Part shown: one piece after another, positions 36,001 through 48,639 of the stretch
How positions within the stretch are numbered: the first letter of the stretch is position 1
How the letters are laid out: the number at the start of each line of letters is the position of its first letter
From: Sycobia sp. Sy_11
Taxonomy: Eukaryota > Arthropoda > Insecta > Hymenoptera > Epichrysomallidae
Direction of reading: 5' to 3'
Assembly (NCBI GenBank): GCA_018907035.1
Contig: JACCIC010000005.1
Location: 1,431,501 to 1,495,500 of the forward strand
Length of the DNA stretch: 64,000 nucleotides
The notes under the pieces: model-generated
The model's database searches: none
What the model saw: the letters and a program-made list of their open reading frames with translations, nothing else
What the model was told of the DNA's origin: nothing
Position numbers and translations under genes: made by a program

Positions 36001-38255
36001 AAATACAATTCCGTCTACGTTTCATGTATATAGTAAAATTTGTTTCGTGAGTGCACCATTGTGTCACGATAAAATTAAATTTGATTGGCCTAAACCGATA
36101 TGGAACTCAAGTGAGCGAAACACCTGTCCCCGCAATATAAAACATAGCTCTAACTTCTGATCAGAGAAAATGATCAGAGAATCACCCGCGATCCATCATC
36201 AATCGTTTTCATCAGCTTTTGCTGCTTAGAAATGCACTAATAATCTTTGCAATTTTGAAAACAGCGTAGTAATGTAAAAATGCTCTACCGTCGATTCGCA
36301 CACCAAAAATCATGTCCTCCATCACAAACTTTGGGATATGTTTTCGCAGTTGTAACTAAAAAATAAATATAAATAAATAAATTATGATAGAGAAATTGTT
36401 GATATATTTAGCAAATTAATTAATTATTTTATTTGAGCTCACTTATCCCACTTTCTAATAACAATCCAAGTGTCTGGCAATGCTTCAATTTGCCACATCG
36501 TTTTGCATTTCTGGAAAATAAAAATAATTATAAATTTACTTTTAAAGATTCAGTAAGGTTAAAGTAAAATTTATAAGTAATTATTGAAACTTTCGTAACT
36601 TTGAAACAGTATTGATGTAAAAATAAGTGTGCAACTGTAGTAAATCCTTTATCACAAGTCATTACAATTTTAATTTAACCAAATAAATTACAATTTGTTT
36701 CAAGTAGCTTCGATCTAATGTATTTTGTAACCTGAAGAAATTATTTATGTCAAGATATACTTGAAAAAATATTAGAATATGGTTATAGTTGATGTTGTGT
36801 TAAAAATGTTCAAATATCGAATAAAATACAAACGTAATTTAAGGGAGATGGTGTATTACCTATTATTAATAAGTACTTTTGGGACTACAATGAAAACTCT
36901 TGATTAATTATTTTTAATATATAAAATTCTAGAAAAAGAATAGGAAGCAAATAATCCAATAAATATTGAATGACTTAATCGTAAAACCTTTGTAGTGTCA
37001 GACGGTTTCTTGGAATGAAACATACTAAAGAAAGCAGTTGTATAAGTAATGCTAGAACATTAGCTAGGCTTACTTTATCCAAGCTCATTATTCATATACG
37101 TTTTCAATAAGGGAACATTATTTAACTAACGAAAAAAGCTTTCTAATCGCGTCACGCGTCTTCAACTTGTGTCGGTAGCCTTCTTAAAATATGACTCTCA
37201 CATTAATATCACGAAATTTACATATATTAACAATGATTATAATGAAACATTTTAATTTATAAATTTATAATACAATTTCTATTAAATATATAAATATTAC
37301 TTTTTTTTCATCCGGAAATAAATTCGACTAATTAAAGCTCATTCTTTCCATTGTATTATTTGAAAGTAAAAGAGTAATTTAGCAAAGTAGAAGCTATAAA
37401 GTCGGGATAGTATATAACAATTTCATACTGTATATTATAATTAGGACCAGAGCTTTTACACTGTTCAAACTTCAGGTTCAAATCTGTACAAACATTCCAA
37501 TGTTCGAACATAATTGTTATCCCCCTTTGTAATACTTCGATAAGTCTATGCAATCGATAAGAATTATATTCATTAATGTTTCTATAGACAAAAGATCAGA
37601 AAATTGTTTATATATTAAACATAAATTTGTGTATAATTTTTTGAAGCGTTAAGATTATAATAAAGCTCAAAAATTCAAAAATATTCTCACTTTCGACTGG
37701 CGCACCAGAAATATTCTCCTTTATCACAAACTTTTGGATAAGTTATTCCTATGTCTAAAAATAAATAAATAAATAAATAAATAATGATAAACACTTACGA
37801 TTTATTTCAATGTCTTTATTTATGCTAAAATTACTTACTGTCTAAAAAGAATCCAAGAGATTGACAAAATTTTATTTTTCTGCAACTTTTTGCAAAGCTA
37901 CAAATTTTGAAATCAAAAAAACAGTTAATTATAGAAAAAATAAGAGATACCACTTAATACTTAACGTACACTTATGTATAAAGTAAATAAAGTATTCATG
38001 TAATATAAATTAAGGTTTATACTGTTCCTGATATGGAACATTATTTTTATGTTAAAAATAATTTAAAAATACGTACTCTATATTTGAGCACCAAACTGTT
38101 GGTCCATCGTCACAATATTTAGGTACACCTTGCGCTATTGAAATAAATAAATAATAAAAACTAAATTAAATAAATTATTTTAGAAATATTTTCTTTAATG
38201 TCTGATACCAACTTATAGCAATAAAGCAAAGAAAAATCACAATTAAAACGTTCAT
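30040..38255 (-). CDS. SapA-array gene A, secreted protein with four saposin-A-type domains (188 aa)
   Basis: Exons: 38213-38255 (start codon 38255, leader MNVLIVIFLCFIAI), 38077-38134, 37839-37897, 37691-37754, 36452-36510, 36289-36355, 33454-33512, 32153-32216, 30142-30200, 30040-30074 (TAA at 30040-30042). Together 567 nt, one frame. Cys positions: domain 1 at 22, 30, 39, 45; domain 2 at 63, 71, 80, 86; domain 3 at 105, 113, 122, 128; domain 4 at 146, 154, 163, 169, plus an extra Cys156 in CACR. All fit C-x7-C-x8-C-x5-C with Trp before the second Cys. The last exon encodes an acidic tail, EPPPEYGMDFD. The exon ending at 36452 could instead use a GTGAGC donor, ending at 36443. That keeps phase and adds three residues. 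A poly(A)-type AATAAA lies at 29906-29911. This is the 5'-most gene of the array in this window. Confidence 0.88.
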
Positions 38256-38545
38256 TTTCAATATTCTTCCGATGTTGAAATTATAAATTTAATTTAGTTA
38301 TGTGAGATAGATCACAATTTTTATATTATTTTTATCTTGAACATTTTATAATATAATATATGTTAATAGATACATTTATAATATATTCGTATTATATGCT
38401 TATTATTTAATTTGCGTCTAAATAACATATAATAAAATCCAATATTGAATAGAATTGAAAAAGATCTAATTATGAAAGGTTTTACTAGTTGATCTTATAT
38501 ATAGAATAAACCATTCAATATTCGTTTAGATAAAAATTAAAATAT

Positions 38546-38935
38546 TCTTGAAAAATGAAATGAAAAATTCTTTATATTTACAGAATATTAAAAAAAATCC
38601 GAAATCCTAAAGGAAAATCTTTATATATAATCTTTAAAAATAAAATAAAAATCCTTTATATTTCAATAATATACTGAAAAATCCTAAATTCAAAAGAAAA
38701 ATCCTTTATCTTGATATAAAATCTTTAAATATGATATAAAAAATCCTTTACATTTATAGGAAAAATCCTAAATCCTAAAGAAAAAACCTTTATCTTTATA
38801 TAAAATCTTTAAAAATGAAATCAAAAATCCTTTACATTTATAAGAAAAATCTTAAATCCTAAAGAAAAACCTATATCTTTATACAAAATCTTTAAAAATG
38901 AAATGAAAAATTCTTTATAGTTTTTTCTTCAAATT
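38546..38935 (+). repeat. AT-rich tandem repeat of about 85 bp, roughly four units
   Basis: Units repeat ATCTTTAAAAATGAAAT, AAAATCCTTTA(T/C)ATTT and AAATCCTAAA at intervals of 83-89 bp, with increasing divergence toward the left. It starts about 290 bp upstream of the SapA gene A start codon. No promoter role can be shown. Confidence 0.65.
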
Positions 38936-39365
38936 AAACAAAGTACGATGCAGTGATCTTAACGTGATCAGACATACCGTTTAACTTTTTATTTTGATCG
39001 CCTTCATTAATAATATATGAGTAGAATTGAAAATATGTTAATTTATTATACAATTCTCATGTTACTTTAGGTAAAAGTTATTGATAAAACTTATAGATAA
39101 AAGAGTTTTAAAATATGTAAATTTATTAGACAACTATCGTGTAACTTTACATAAAAGTTAATACATTCTTCAAAAATGTAATGAAAAACCCTTTATATTT
39201 TTTTTCTTCAAATTAAACAGAGTACAATACCGATGCAGGCACCTTAACGTGATCAGACATATCGTTTAACTTTTTATTTTGATCGCCTTTATGATTAATA
39301 TATCAGTAAAATTGAAAATATGTTAATTTATTATACAATTATCATGTGACTTTACCCGCTTTTCA
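38918..39365 (+). repeat. Direct duplication, about 285-bp offset
   Basis: The segment with TTCTTCAAATTAAACA, CTTAACGTGATCAGACATA and GAAAATATGTTAATTTATTA at 38924-39070 recurs at 39205-39355 with a few substitutions. It continues the tandem-repeat block upstream of SapA gene A. Confidence 0.65.
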
Positions 39366-39976
39366 AATAAATATTTCTATAACGAATTAATATATCTTTC
39401 GATTCTTGGATTAGAGAAATAGAAAATTATAGTTCAATACTTAACAAATTTAAAGATTTATCATGTAAGCCGATGTGCAATAATCTTTAGCTTAAGTAAT
39501 CTTCAAGGTCGTCGTAATAAATGTTGATTAATAAGAAAACACCTGCGTCAAGTGTAAAATGAATCTTCAATAAATAATATTATTTCATATTCACAAATAT
39601 TATATTAACATATTATATTAAAATATTACTTCATATAATAATAAATTTCATATTAATGCAACGTCACAATGTTTTTAACTTTAAACGTTATAATTTTATA
39701 TTATTAAGTATTGCTTAATTATATTATTACAATACAAATTATTTCTGGCATTATTTTTTTATTATTCTCAACACTTATGTTGCAAGCATGTTCTCTGATT
39801 TTTTTTTTAAATTTATGAACTATCATATAAAGAAAAATTAAAAATAAATGATGCATTTTTGCATTATATAGTTGGTAATAATAATGGTTTTATTCCATTG
39901 TGGTCTTTAAAAGTTAGCTGGTTATATAGAAATATATCTATAGCTATATCTATATCTATATCTATATCTATATCTA

Positions 39977-40033
<57 letters not shown>

Positions 40034-40957
40034 ATATATTATATATATACTATATATATATAGTTGTTCCCATAATAATTTTTGGATTGATTATATACTG
40101 ATTCGAAGAAACAATATTTGACGATTGCATATATATAATATATCTCGGAGTATTTGGAAAATCTTATCTTTACACACACACACACACACATCCAGAAATT
40201 TTCTGAAAGACCTGATAAAAGAATTTGTTCCTCCTTTCTTTAACTTACTTAAACTGCCTTGGTTTAGAAGCTGTATAACATAAATGAAAGGGCACCTTTT
40301 CAGATTTGATTAATTTACTTAAGCTCATCATAATTTAATTCAGTAAAAACCGTAGTATAGTTTTTAATATCAATAATTTATAAGAAATTCATCATTTAAT
40401 TGAATGAAAGTATATATAACTTTAAGCACCATAAATATGTTATTGAAAGCCTATAAAAATGTACAAATGCAGTAAATGACGATAAATAATTCAGATAATA
40501 ATAGATTTTTTTATATATAAGTCAAATATCTTTACTTTGTAGCTATAAAAGAAATAATAACGATCTACTCGTAACTTTATATCTTCAGTTTTAGACATAG
40601 ATATTTTATCGAACATGTTAATATTTTCAGTTCCAATGCTCTTAAAATTGTTGGATTTATCAAGAGAACTTCATCTGTATTTACTAAAACCTTATTAATT
40701 ATGATTATGTTCAGCTTAATTCTACATTTGAATTCTTACTTCTGGAATTTCTTGATTATTATTATTATGATATAGTTTTACCTCATCAGGTTTAGAACAA
40801 CATTCTGCGCCCTATCATTTCTCTAAGAAATGAAAACTACTTCCTGAATCAATCAAATCCTCATAACTCGTTGATTACCTTCGTCAAAACTTAATTACAA
40901 AATAATCACCAATTTAAATAATGTAAATAATAATAAAGTTAATATTGGTAAATATTA

Positions 40958-40990
<33 letters not shown>

Positions 40991-42550
40991 GTAACTAAAT
41001 ATGTTTTTTGTATTTCATGATACTTTATTCCATATTTCTTTATTCCTAATACTAAAGAGTCTTTTTACTAATAAAAGACTATTATTTACGTACAAAATAA
41101 AGAAGAATGCCTAAGTATTGGTATTTTTATGGCCCTCGCATAAATTATTTACATATTGCTTTTCTTATTTTTAATTTTCCATTTAAATTGCTTATTCGTT
41201 TATAAAATTACTATGCAATCTAAACCTTTTGCTTATATATTCAATCCTAATTTTTCTAAAAATAATGTATAGTTTACGAACGATTATATCAAAAGCCTTA
41301 TTTTCAACAAATTCAAGTAAGTTTAGCAAGTTTTCTATTCTTGTCAAATGAATTTATTGTGCACGAAATTTCCCGCTAGAAGAAAAATCAGAGGCTATTA
41401 GACTACAAGCAACGCATATAATTGTATTATAATATGATAAGATAATTAGATTAGATTAAATAATATAATTAGATTGGTTATGATATTATCTTCGGATGAC
41501 TGCTTGGATAATTTTTATGATGAATTTGTCAGTTAGTGATATAAATTATTTTAATTTGCACGTCTATATCTTTTACCATGTACTAGTGACTTTTTAAAAT
41601 AATATTACAAAAATTTTCCGTACAATTTTTGCGCGCGTTTCCACTCTAGTATGTTCAAAGTATCCCGCAGCATCTTGACATCCGCCATATTATTGACTGC
41701 CTCGGGCATCTATGTCCATCTCATCATATGCATCATGGACGTCTCGATTGCGGGCAATTCCCGCATATGCACGAATAATGTAGGAAGAGAGTCTTGCGCT
41801 TTATCGCAAAGACTCCCTCCACTTCTTTCGTGCATGCTGAGAGCTTCAGTCTGATGGACGTAATCCTCTCTTCGAACGAGAATATCCGCTCCCGTTGAAA
41901 CATTCGACACGATCCTGGATAACCTATATAAAGGTCGAAGGGAGTACGTCGCAAACAAAACATCTGTGTGCCGTATACACCGTCTACCACCCGTTTCTTC
42001 TACTCTCAATTGTCAACAGGCATGTTGGCGCACTTCTTTCTATAGACTCTAGATCAGCGCGCTCCACCGCCCTCAAACACTAGTGCGCCGCGATTATCCC
42101 TCCCTCTCTCTCTCTCTCTCTCTTTCCTTTCATGAATATCGGGCTTCACTACCCTTTGGTATTGATGCACCATGATCTTCGCTTTGTATCTCCAACGCTC
42201 TTGGGCACTGGTGCATTGTGAAAGTGCGCCGAGAAAGTCTTATGCGGTGTACAGTGCCAAGACCTCATTAGCGAATGCCACGTTTCATGTGGCAGTGTGG
42301 TGATCACCATCCCAAATACGAGAAAATTAGGATCAGGTTCCAGAGAGAAAATAATACCTCTATTGAGCCAATTTCACTATAAAGCCTTATATACACAAAA
42401 GGGGATATATGTACACAAAAAGGGATAATACACATAAATATATTTCTATAAAATTCAAAAATTATACACTACATAAGTAAACCGGCACCATACACCGGTT
42501 CACAAAACCGCAAATCAAAGATACTGAATCAATACACAATGGTAATATTT
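39366..42550. other. Intergenic AT-rich sequence
   Basis: Contains microsatellites at 39940 and 40957-40987 (ATT). From about 41640 a GC-richer patch carries short open frames on both strands. None resembles a known protein. Confidence 0.5.
39940..40030 (+). repeat. (TATCTA)n-(TA)n microsatellite
   Basis: A hexamer run TATCTA passes into a pure TA run. It is intergenic, 1.7 kb upstream of SapA gene A. Confidence 0.9.
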
Positions 42551-42907
42551 TATATATATACACAAATTATATTCCTAAATAAGTAGAACAGCACTGTACA
42601 CTGGTCTACAAACTGTAAATATACAATTAGCAATATCGAAAAACCAGCTTATACACTGGTAAAACAACTCTAGTCTGTAAATACATGGTGCAATAAAAAG
42701 TAGTTTGGAACCCACTATAAACTGTAGTTTCACAAAAGTCGCAATGATGTACAGATCTGCACCAATAAGTAAAGATCAATATTACTGAAAAGTTTTAGAG
42801 CACAACCGGCTGATAAAGCGAAAGCTAGGCGCGGCCGGGAATGTTTATGTGCAACAAAGCATAACTGAGCGACCTTTGTTTTTTTTTGTTTTGTGGCGAC
42901 TAGCATC
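42551..42907 (+). repeat. Direct repeat, left copy flanking a LINE relic
   Basis: About 350 bp similar to 45281-45630 in the same orientation, sharing ATTCCTAAATAAGTAGA, GTACATCATTGCGACTTTTG (in reverse complement) and GATAAAGCGAAAGCTAGG. Several short imperfect palindromes occur, such as the CCGGCAC...GTACACCGG type. It could be the 3' end of an earlier element copy in a tandem pair or an LTR-like repeat; I cannot decide which. Confidence 0.6.
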
Positions 42908-43119
42908 CAGCGCTAAAATACCAACTGTTTACGTCCACGTTCGTGTGCCGGGGTAATGTATCCCTCATCTTTAGTGATGGAGGTAGTGAGCAATGGTCTT
43001 TTAGGATAACATCAAACGAGCTTTTGACCTAACGGGTTTAGTGCACCTAGGAGTTACCGATGCTGGGTGTGGGAAATTTGTGCTTACTTCCTAATTACCG
43101 CAAACCTGTGACAAGTGGT

Positions 43120-45280
43120 TCAGCGACCAGCGACAGTCAAATCAATGGAACGTTCTGCTTCAATGGGTCGGGGGCTTGGCTTTATCGCCCGGCCAAGAGA
43201 AAGAACTACTCTATAAAAAAAACCTAATCCTAGATTGTATGGAAGTTGCGAGAAGGGATGCATGGTTCCAGGGCAGAATATGGGAGCCATTACAACTGCC
43301 AGTTGATATTTACATACCGACCATAATTCAAAAACTTTGTCCACCGAACGGGTTACTGCGAAGTGACTTCAGGATGTGGACGTATGAAAAAGATGGAGAA
43401 ATCTAAAATCATAGCTATAAAGAAAATAGGATTAGTCTTAATCGAGAAGGAGAAGAACCTAGAGAGGAAGCTCAGAGAGAGACGCAATGAGAAAGAGAGG
43501 GAGCCAAAAGCAGAATCAGAAGTGAAGGGAGATCAAAAGACTCCCCCTAAGGGAGCAGAGAAAAGTTTAGGGGCCACTCTGAAGGCCAAAGTCGATAACA
43601 CTACCCAGGCGACACCCGCAGTGGAGAAGTCGACGGAGATACTTAGTGCCAGCGCCTCAATGGAAAATCGTCCCATAACTGAGGATACAGGGAGCAGTGT
43701 AATGAACACCAGTGCACCTCCTGCTCAACAGGAGGAAGAAACCTCAGCAGCAAAGAAAATAGGCTGTGTCAAGGTCCCGGCCTATGCCGCGGACCACTTT
43801 TATGTCATAAGGGTAGCCCTCAAAAGCTGCAAAGACACAGAAGCGAAAAAGAATGGCATAAAAAGCTTGAAGGCCATTATGGTGACTATCTTAGAAATGA
43901 CCATTAGATGTGCTGGCGCTGAGTCTCAGTCCACCGCTTTAAAAAAGCTAGTCAATGAGACCAAAAACACTGGTGTGCCGCAGTCGTATACTGCTGCTGC
44001 AAGAAAAGGGAAAACAGGCACAATAACTGAGAGTGGGCGTAGCGATACAAATCTTACTGTCCCTAAGGCCCAGCTTGCAAAGGCAACGATCAGGCCACCT
44101 CCAAAAGTGGCTTTCCTTAAAGCTAGAGATGCGGAGACCATGCCGTCAACCGGTAAGGCCAAAGAAGCGTTGTAAAACGCATTCAACCCCAGGAAGGAGA
44201 AGGTCCGTATACGGAACCTAAGGGAAACCAGGAGGGGTCTTCTGATCGAAGCTGCGACTGAAGCGGACTTAGAGAAAATAAGACCGAAACTACTCGTCCG
44301 AAAGGATGAAGATAAAGAACCTGAAGATCCTGCGTCCTACAGGCCCATTTGCCTATTGCCAATACTTGGCAAAGTCCTTGAAGCTCTAACACTGAACAAA
44401 TTGAACAGGATTATAGAACCAAAGTTATCTCCAGGACAATACGGCTTTAGGAGAGGGCCATCCTCAGAGGACGCCATAGTTCAGTTGCGTAGGTTTGTGA
44501 GGGAATCGAGTAGAAAATATATAATAGCAATCTTTTTGGACATAAAGAGCGTTTTGGACAATGTCTGGTAGCCCGCTGTACTAACAGCACTGAAAAGCAA
44601 AGTGTGCCCCAGGGGTCTCTATAAACTAATAAGAGATTCTCTGAAGGGCCGTCGAGTCCTCATTCGAGATGGCTTTGAGGAAGTACAACTTGGGATCAGT
44701 AAGGGATGGCCGCAGTGATCCGTTCTGGGCCAAACTCTCTGGAACACTGTTCGTAATCCTCTTCTTTGGCAGCTCTCAAGAAGAGTGTTAAATCATTGCC
44801 TGTGCAGACGACATTGCACTCCTTGTGGAGGGGGGCTCGCATAGAGAGATCGAAAGGATAGGCCAGAGTTATATTGAAGAAATGGAATGCTGTTATCGCC
44901 TCAATAAAATGAGGCTGGCCTTTCAAAAGTGTGGAATGTTGATCTTGACAGGCCACCTTCACTCGAGAGCGCCCCCCCCTTCTGATCAAGATCGGCAACT
45001 CGAGGATGAAGAGATTAGATAGCGTAGGATTCTTTGGAATCCACTTCAGCGAATATCTTAAAATCGATTGTCATTTGAAAGCAGTACAATCCAAATGTGT
45101 GGATTTGTTTAACAGGATTGAACGTCTGGAAAGATGGGAATGGGGTCTTAAATTTAAGGCGCTTAGTACTATCTATACCGGGCTGTTCACACCTATCGCT
45201 GTATATTCAGCGGTAGGTTGGCACGATTTGATCTGTATTGAACAGCAACGCAAGTTGGCAAGTACTCAAAGACACGCGCT
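43120..45280 (+). pseudogene. Degraded R1/Jockey-type LINE with ORF1 and reverse-transcriptase remnants
   Basis: 43363-44175 is an open frame of 270 codons encoding a Lys/Glu-rich, low-complexity protein (segments such as KEREPKAESEVKGDQK). It is plausibly the N-terminal part of a gag-like ORF1 without its zinc knuckles. From about 44330 the sequence encodes SYRPICLLPILGKVLEAL, SPGQYGFRRGPSSEDAIVQL and IIAIFLDIKS, the first reverse-transcriptase blocks of LINEs (the catalytic block follows in broken frames). 45006-45270 continues into LYTGLFTPIAVY-like and QQRKLASTQR segments. ORF1's end and the endonuclease are missing between 44180 and 44310, indicating an internal deletion. Confidence 0.8.
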
Positions 45281-45630
45281 ATATATATCTACACGCAAAC
45301 ACAAATTTATTTATTCCTAAATAAGTAGACCGGCACTGTACACCGGTCTACAAAATGCAAATATACATTAGCAATAAGCAAGAACCAGCCTATACACTGG
45401 TTAATTCTAGTCTGAAAGTACATGGTGCAATAAATAGTGGTTCGGAACTGACTATAAACTGTAGGTCCACAAAAGTCGCAATGATGTATAGATCTGCACC
45501 AATAAGGAAAGATCAACAATAATGAAAAGTTTTGGAGCACAACCGGCCGATAAAGCGAAAGCTAGGTGCAGCCGGGAATGTTAATGCTTATGTTACCTTT
45601 GTTTTGACCTTTTTTTGTCGACCAGCATAA
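45281..45630 (+). repeat. Direct repeat, right copy flanking a LINE relic
   Basis: Partner of 42551-42907, with the LINE relic between them. It begins in a TA-rich run right after the last recognisable LINE coding sequence, as a 3' untranslated region would, and ends in a T-rich stretch near a GTCGACCAGCAT string. Confidence 0.6.
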
Positions 45631-48600
45631 ACTTTTCTCGATCAAGGTAGTATTAGGGAACAACTTCAGTCGAGATAAAGGAAGCGGCCAGCCAGACGAA
45701 GCATCTCTCGCGGATATGCCGAGCAATATTCATCAATCTCCACTGCTGGGTTGTTGAGTTATCAAGATACACACGAACCAGTCTTCGGATAAGCTTGTGC
45801 AGTTGGTAATTACCTACCTATGGACAGTTTTCCCTCACCGCCGTCTTGTCTTTATCCGTACCTATAATTTCATGCTAAGGGCCGGAAGAAAAATCTTTAC
45901 TATCCTCCTGAGACGGAGTATCAGAGAAAGGAGATAGAGAGAGATCCTTGCGTTAGAAAATCTTTGCGAGATGCGTGTGAATAATGTTCAGGAATCTATA
46001 GGCAGTGGTTAAAAATGAAATTTACAACCTTTTTTCCGCAAGATTCGTATAGATAATCACACATGCCTCATAATTAGATTTTATATAACATTTCTCATGA
46101 GTTATATCTATAATCGATTCACATAAATTTCACTATAGTCCCGTTTGCTCGCCCTCTCTTCACGCGTCGTCAAGATTCCGCCTCGCCTATCTCCCGTTGC
46201 TAATCACCCGTCACGCCGCTTCCCTTCTCACTCTAGCATCGAAATAGAATTTTGCTAGGTTGTAACGGCCCGACGTGGCGTAGCTCATCTGCACTGCCCG
46301 CTAGCTTCCTCACGGCGAATCAATTTTCGCACAACAATACTGGAAACGGAACGCCTAAGCACGCGTGAATACAGATGCTTGTCTGTTGCACCTCCGGTTG
46401 TACATATAATAAAATGACAACATTTATATAAAGGCCGAAGCCCACTCATCGCCTTCAAAACCACTGAGCACGGGGATATACGCGGAGGTATTGTAAATAA
46501 TTAACGAAAAAATTAGTAAAACAAGAGGTAAACTTACTTTTATTTGAAATTCGACATACAAGGTTAGAATATGGTAATGAGAAGAACATGGCTCGTAAGA
46601 AGAACGGGCAATTTGGCCCTGCACATTCAATGGCCGGTATTTATACCCGAGCCGCAGTTTACCGCTCACACTTATAGCCGCACAGATGAGGTAGATGTTG
46701 GGAAAAGATGAAAAGGCGTTTCCTTGTAGGAAATTGCACATTTCTTTCATCTTTCCGTCATCTTTCACTGTTTATAATGCATTTCTTGAACTTATTGTAG
46801 TCAATTATTTAGCTTAAGTTTACAACTAACAATAATTAATACTAATTACTATATTGTTAGCTTAGATTTACAATAATTCTCGTTATTCGTTTAGGCTCTA
46901 TTACTATTAACTATTATATTAAGTTTACGACAACCATCAATGGGGCTGCAATTTCTTGCAGTCGAGAGGGGAGGTTTATAGTTGTGTACACAACTGATAC
47001 ATTCTGAGCTGCTCTCACCGCTTCGCGGAGGCGTGGGACCAAGGTCAGGTCATGCCTTTTACATTCTATGGTATCGAGCTTTTCTCGGATCGCGCGTAGA
47101 AATTGTAATTTTACTAAAATATGCCAATATACCGGTTGGTATAAGCATCTCGGCCTTAACCTTTAGACTGTCGGCATTTTTGCCTTATAAATTGATATTT
47201 TTGATGTGCAAAATTTATACATATAAACACCTCATATCTCTAGAGTAGCTGTCAAGGTCACAGGTGGCTCATATGTGAGGCATGCCGGCAGTCTAAAGGC
47301 TAATTTGAACGGGAGACGGGCCAAGAAAATTTCTTTTTCCTCTTATTTTTGATCCTGCTTGACTCCTCTTTTTATAGAACTAATATACCGTAGCCGGTAT
47401 ACACGGTTGCCCATTGCTCCGTCGGGCGTGGGAGAAGGTGGTAGACATGAGCGAATTACCCGCATCTCTCCGAACTATTTCTAACTTTAAATCGCTGGAT
47501 GCAACAGCTATATCTTTCTCCCTTTCTCCTTCTCGCTGCACGTCTCTACTTGTCTATAAAAGCCGATGCTTTCCACTTTCTGCACACATAACACTGCGAA
47601 CACAATTCTCTCCAATCCTAAAGGATTATTTTAAACTTGCGTAACGAGATACTAGCAATGGTTTCTGAAATTGATCTGCACTCTTTGAATCGTCTCCACC
47701 ATCCACTAATCAGCGCCTTCCGTCGCTCATTCCTCCAACACGGGCCGCTGGAATCGTCTACTCTTGTTCTATGTCAGTATTCATGTCCGCGTCGGTATCA
47801 TCTGTTGCGCGCCGTATTTAAATTTACTTGCCCTGTATATCTATATATAGAAGTCCGCAGTGCGCTCTTTTTCTACGAAATGCTGTCATGGCGTGGCTAC
47901 TTCTGCCATTTCCTCGTTTGTTTTTCTTTTTCGGGCGACTTCCCAGGGTGAGCTCAGAGAGGTGGTCAGCTGCCGTGCGTTATGTAATTCCCGGTAAAAT
48001 CGCCATCGCTGTTCCTCCGACTGTGCTCTTCTACTTCAGTCCGTCGTCGCCACGTGCTCCCGGCGCCTTTTCCTCCTGATCTGCAGGTGTTCAGTGAGAG
48101 AGTTGCTATATTTGTAGGTGCAATCAGGTATCGTTCCCTTCTTCAATATTTTCTGCTCAACTTTTTTATTGCGGGACATTCCTAAAGTGTCATATTACAG
48201 GTTATCTTCTCTCTCTCTCTCTCTTCCTTAATGTGTTTTCTTATTCTGTTCTTTTCTTTTTTCAAATGATCTCTGTCTCCGTGGTTTGTTTTTCTTGTTT
48301 TGTATGTTCGTCCCGTTTCTTATGCTTTATATCTTTCTCCATCTACACAATTTATATAAACATATTTGTTTTCAGCCAGCACGTCAAATGTAAGCAATCC
48401 CCATTGTATAGTGTTACAAGTTTTCTTCCTCACTCAAGTCTTGAAACCCCAGCCGTTGCATATCTTATGGTTCTTTTAAGATTAAACTGAATATAACTCT
48501 CAAGGCTAGTGCATGGACTTATTAGTTGTTTGGTGAGTCTTCGTTTCCTTCTTTGCTTTCAGGAACAAGGCTGGAGCAAAGGTAAATAGTTAGCTTCCAC

Positions 48601-48639
48601 GCTAATCCGATAGTGGTTACGTTATGCAGTGAACTGTGT
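45631..48639. other. GC-mixed intergenic region, probably transposon-derived
   Basis: Base composition rises here and stays higher up to about 50.6 kb. Short overlapping open frames on both strands (for example 47637-47951) show no recognisable domain. The closeness to LINE remnants on both sides suggests old element sequence, but I cannot assign a family. Confidence 0.4.

Noticed and set aside
41710..42009. 99-codon minus-strand ORF in a GC-richer patch
   Set aside because: Overlaps other open frames on both strands, has no recognisable domain and lies near transposon debris.
46424..47951. Series of 76-114 codon ORFs on both strands
   Set aside because: Open frames are expected by chance at this base composition. 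None shows a motif or splice partner.
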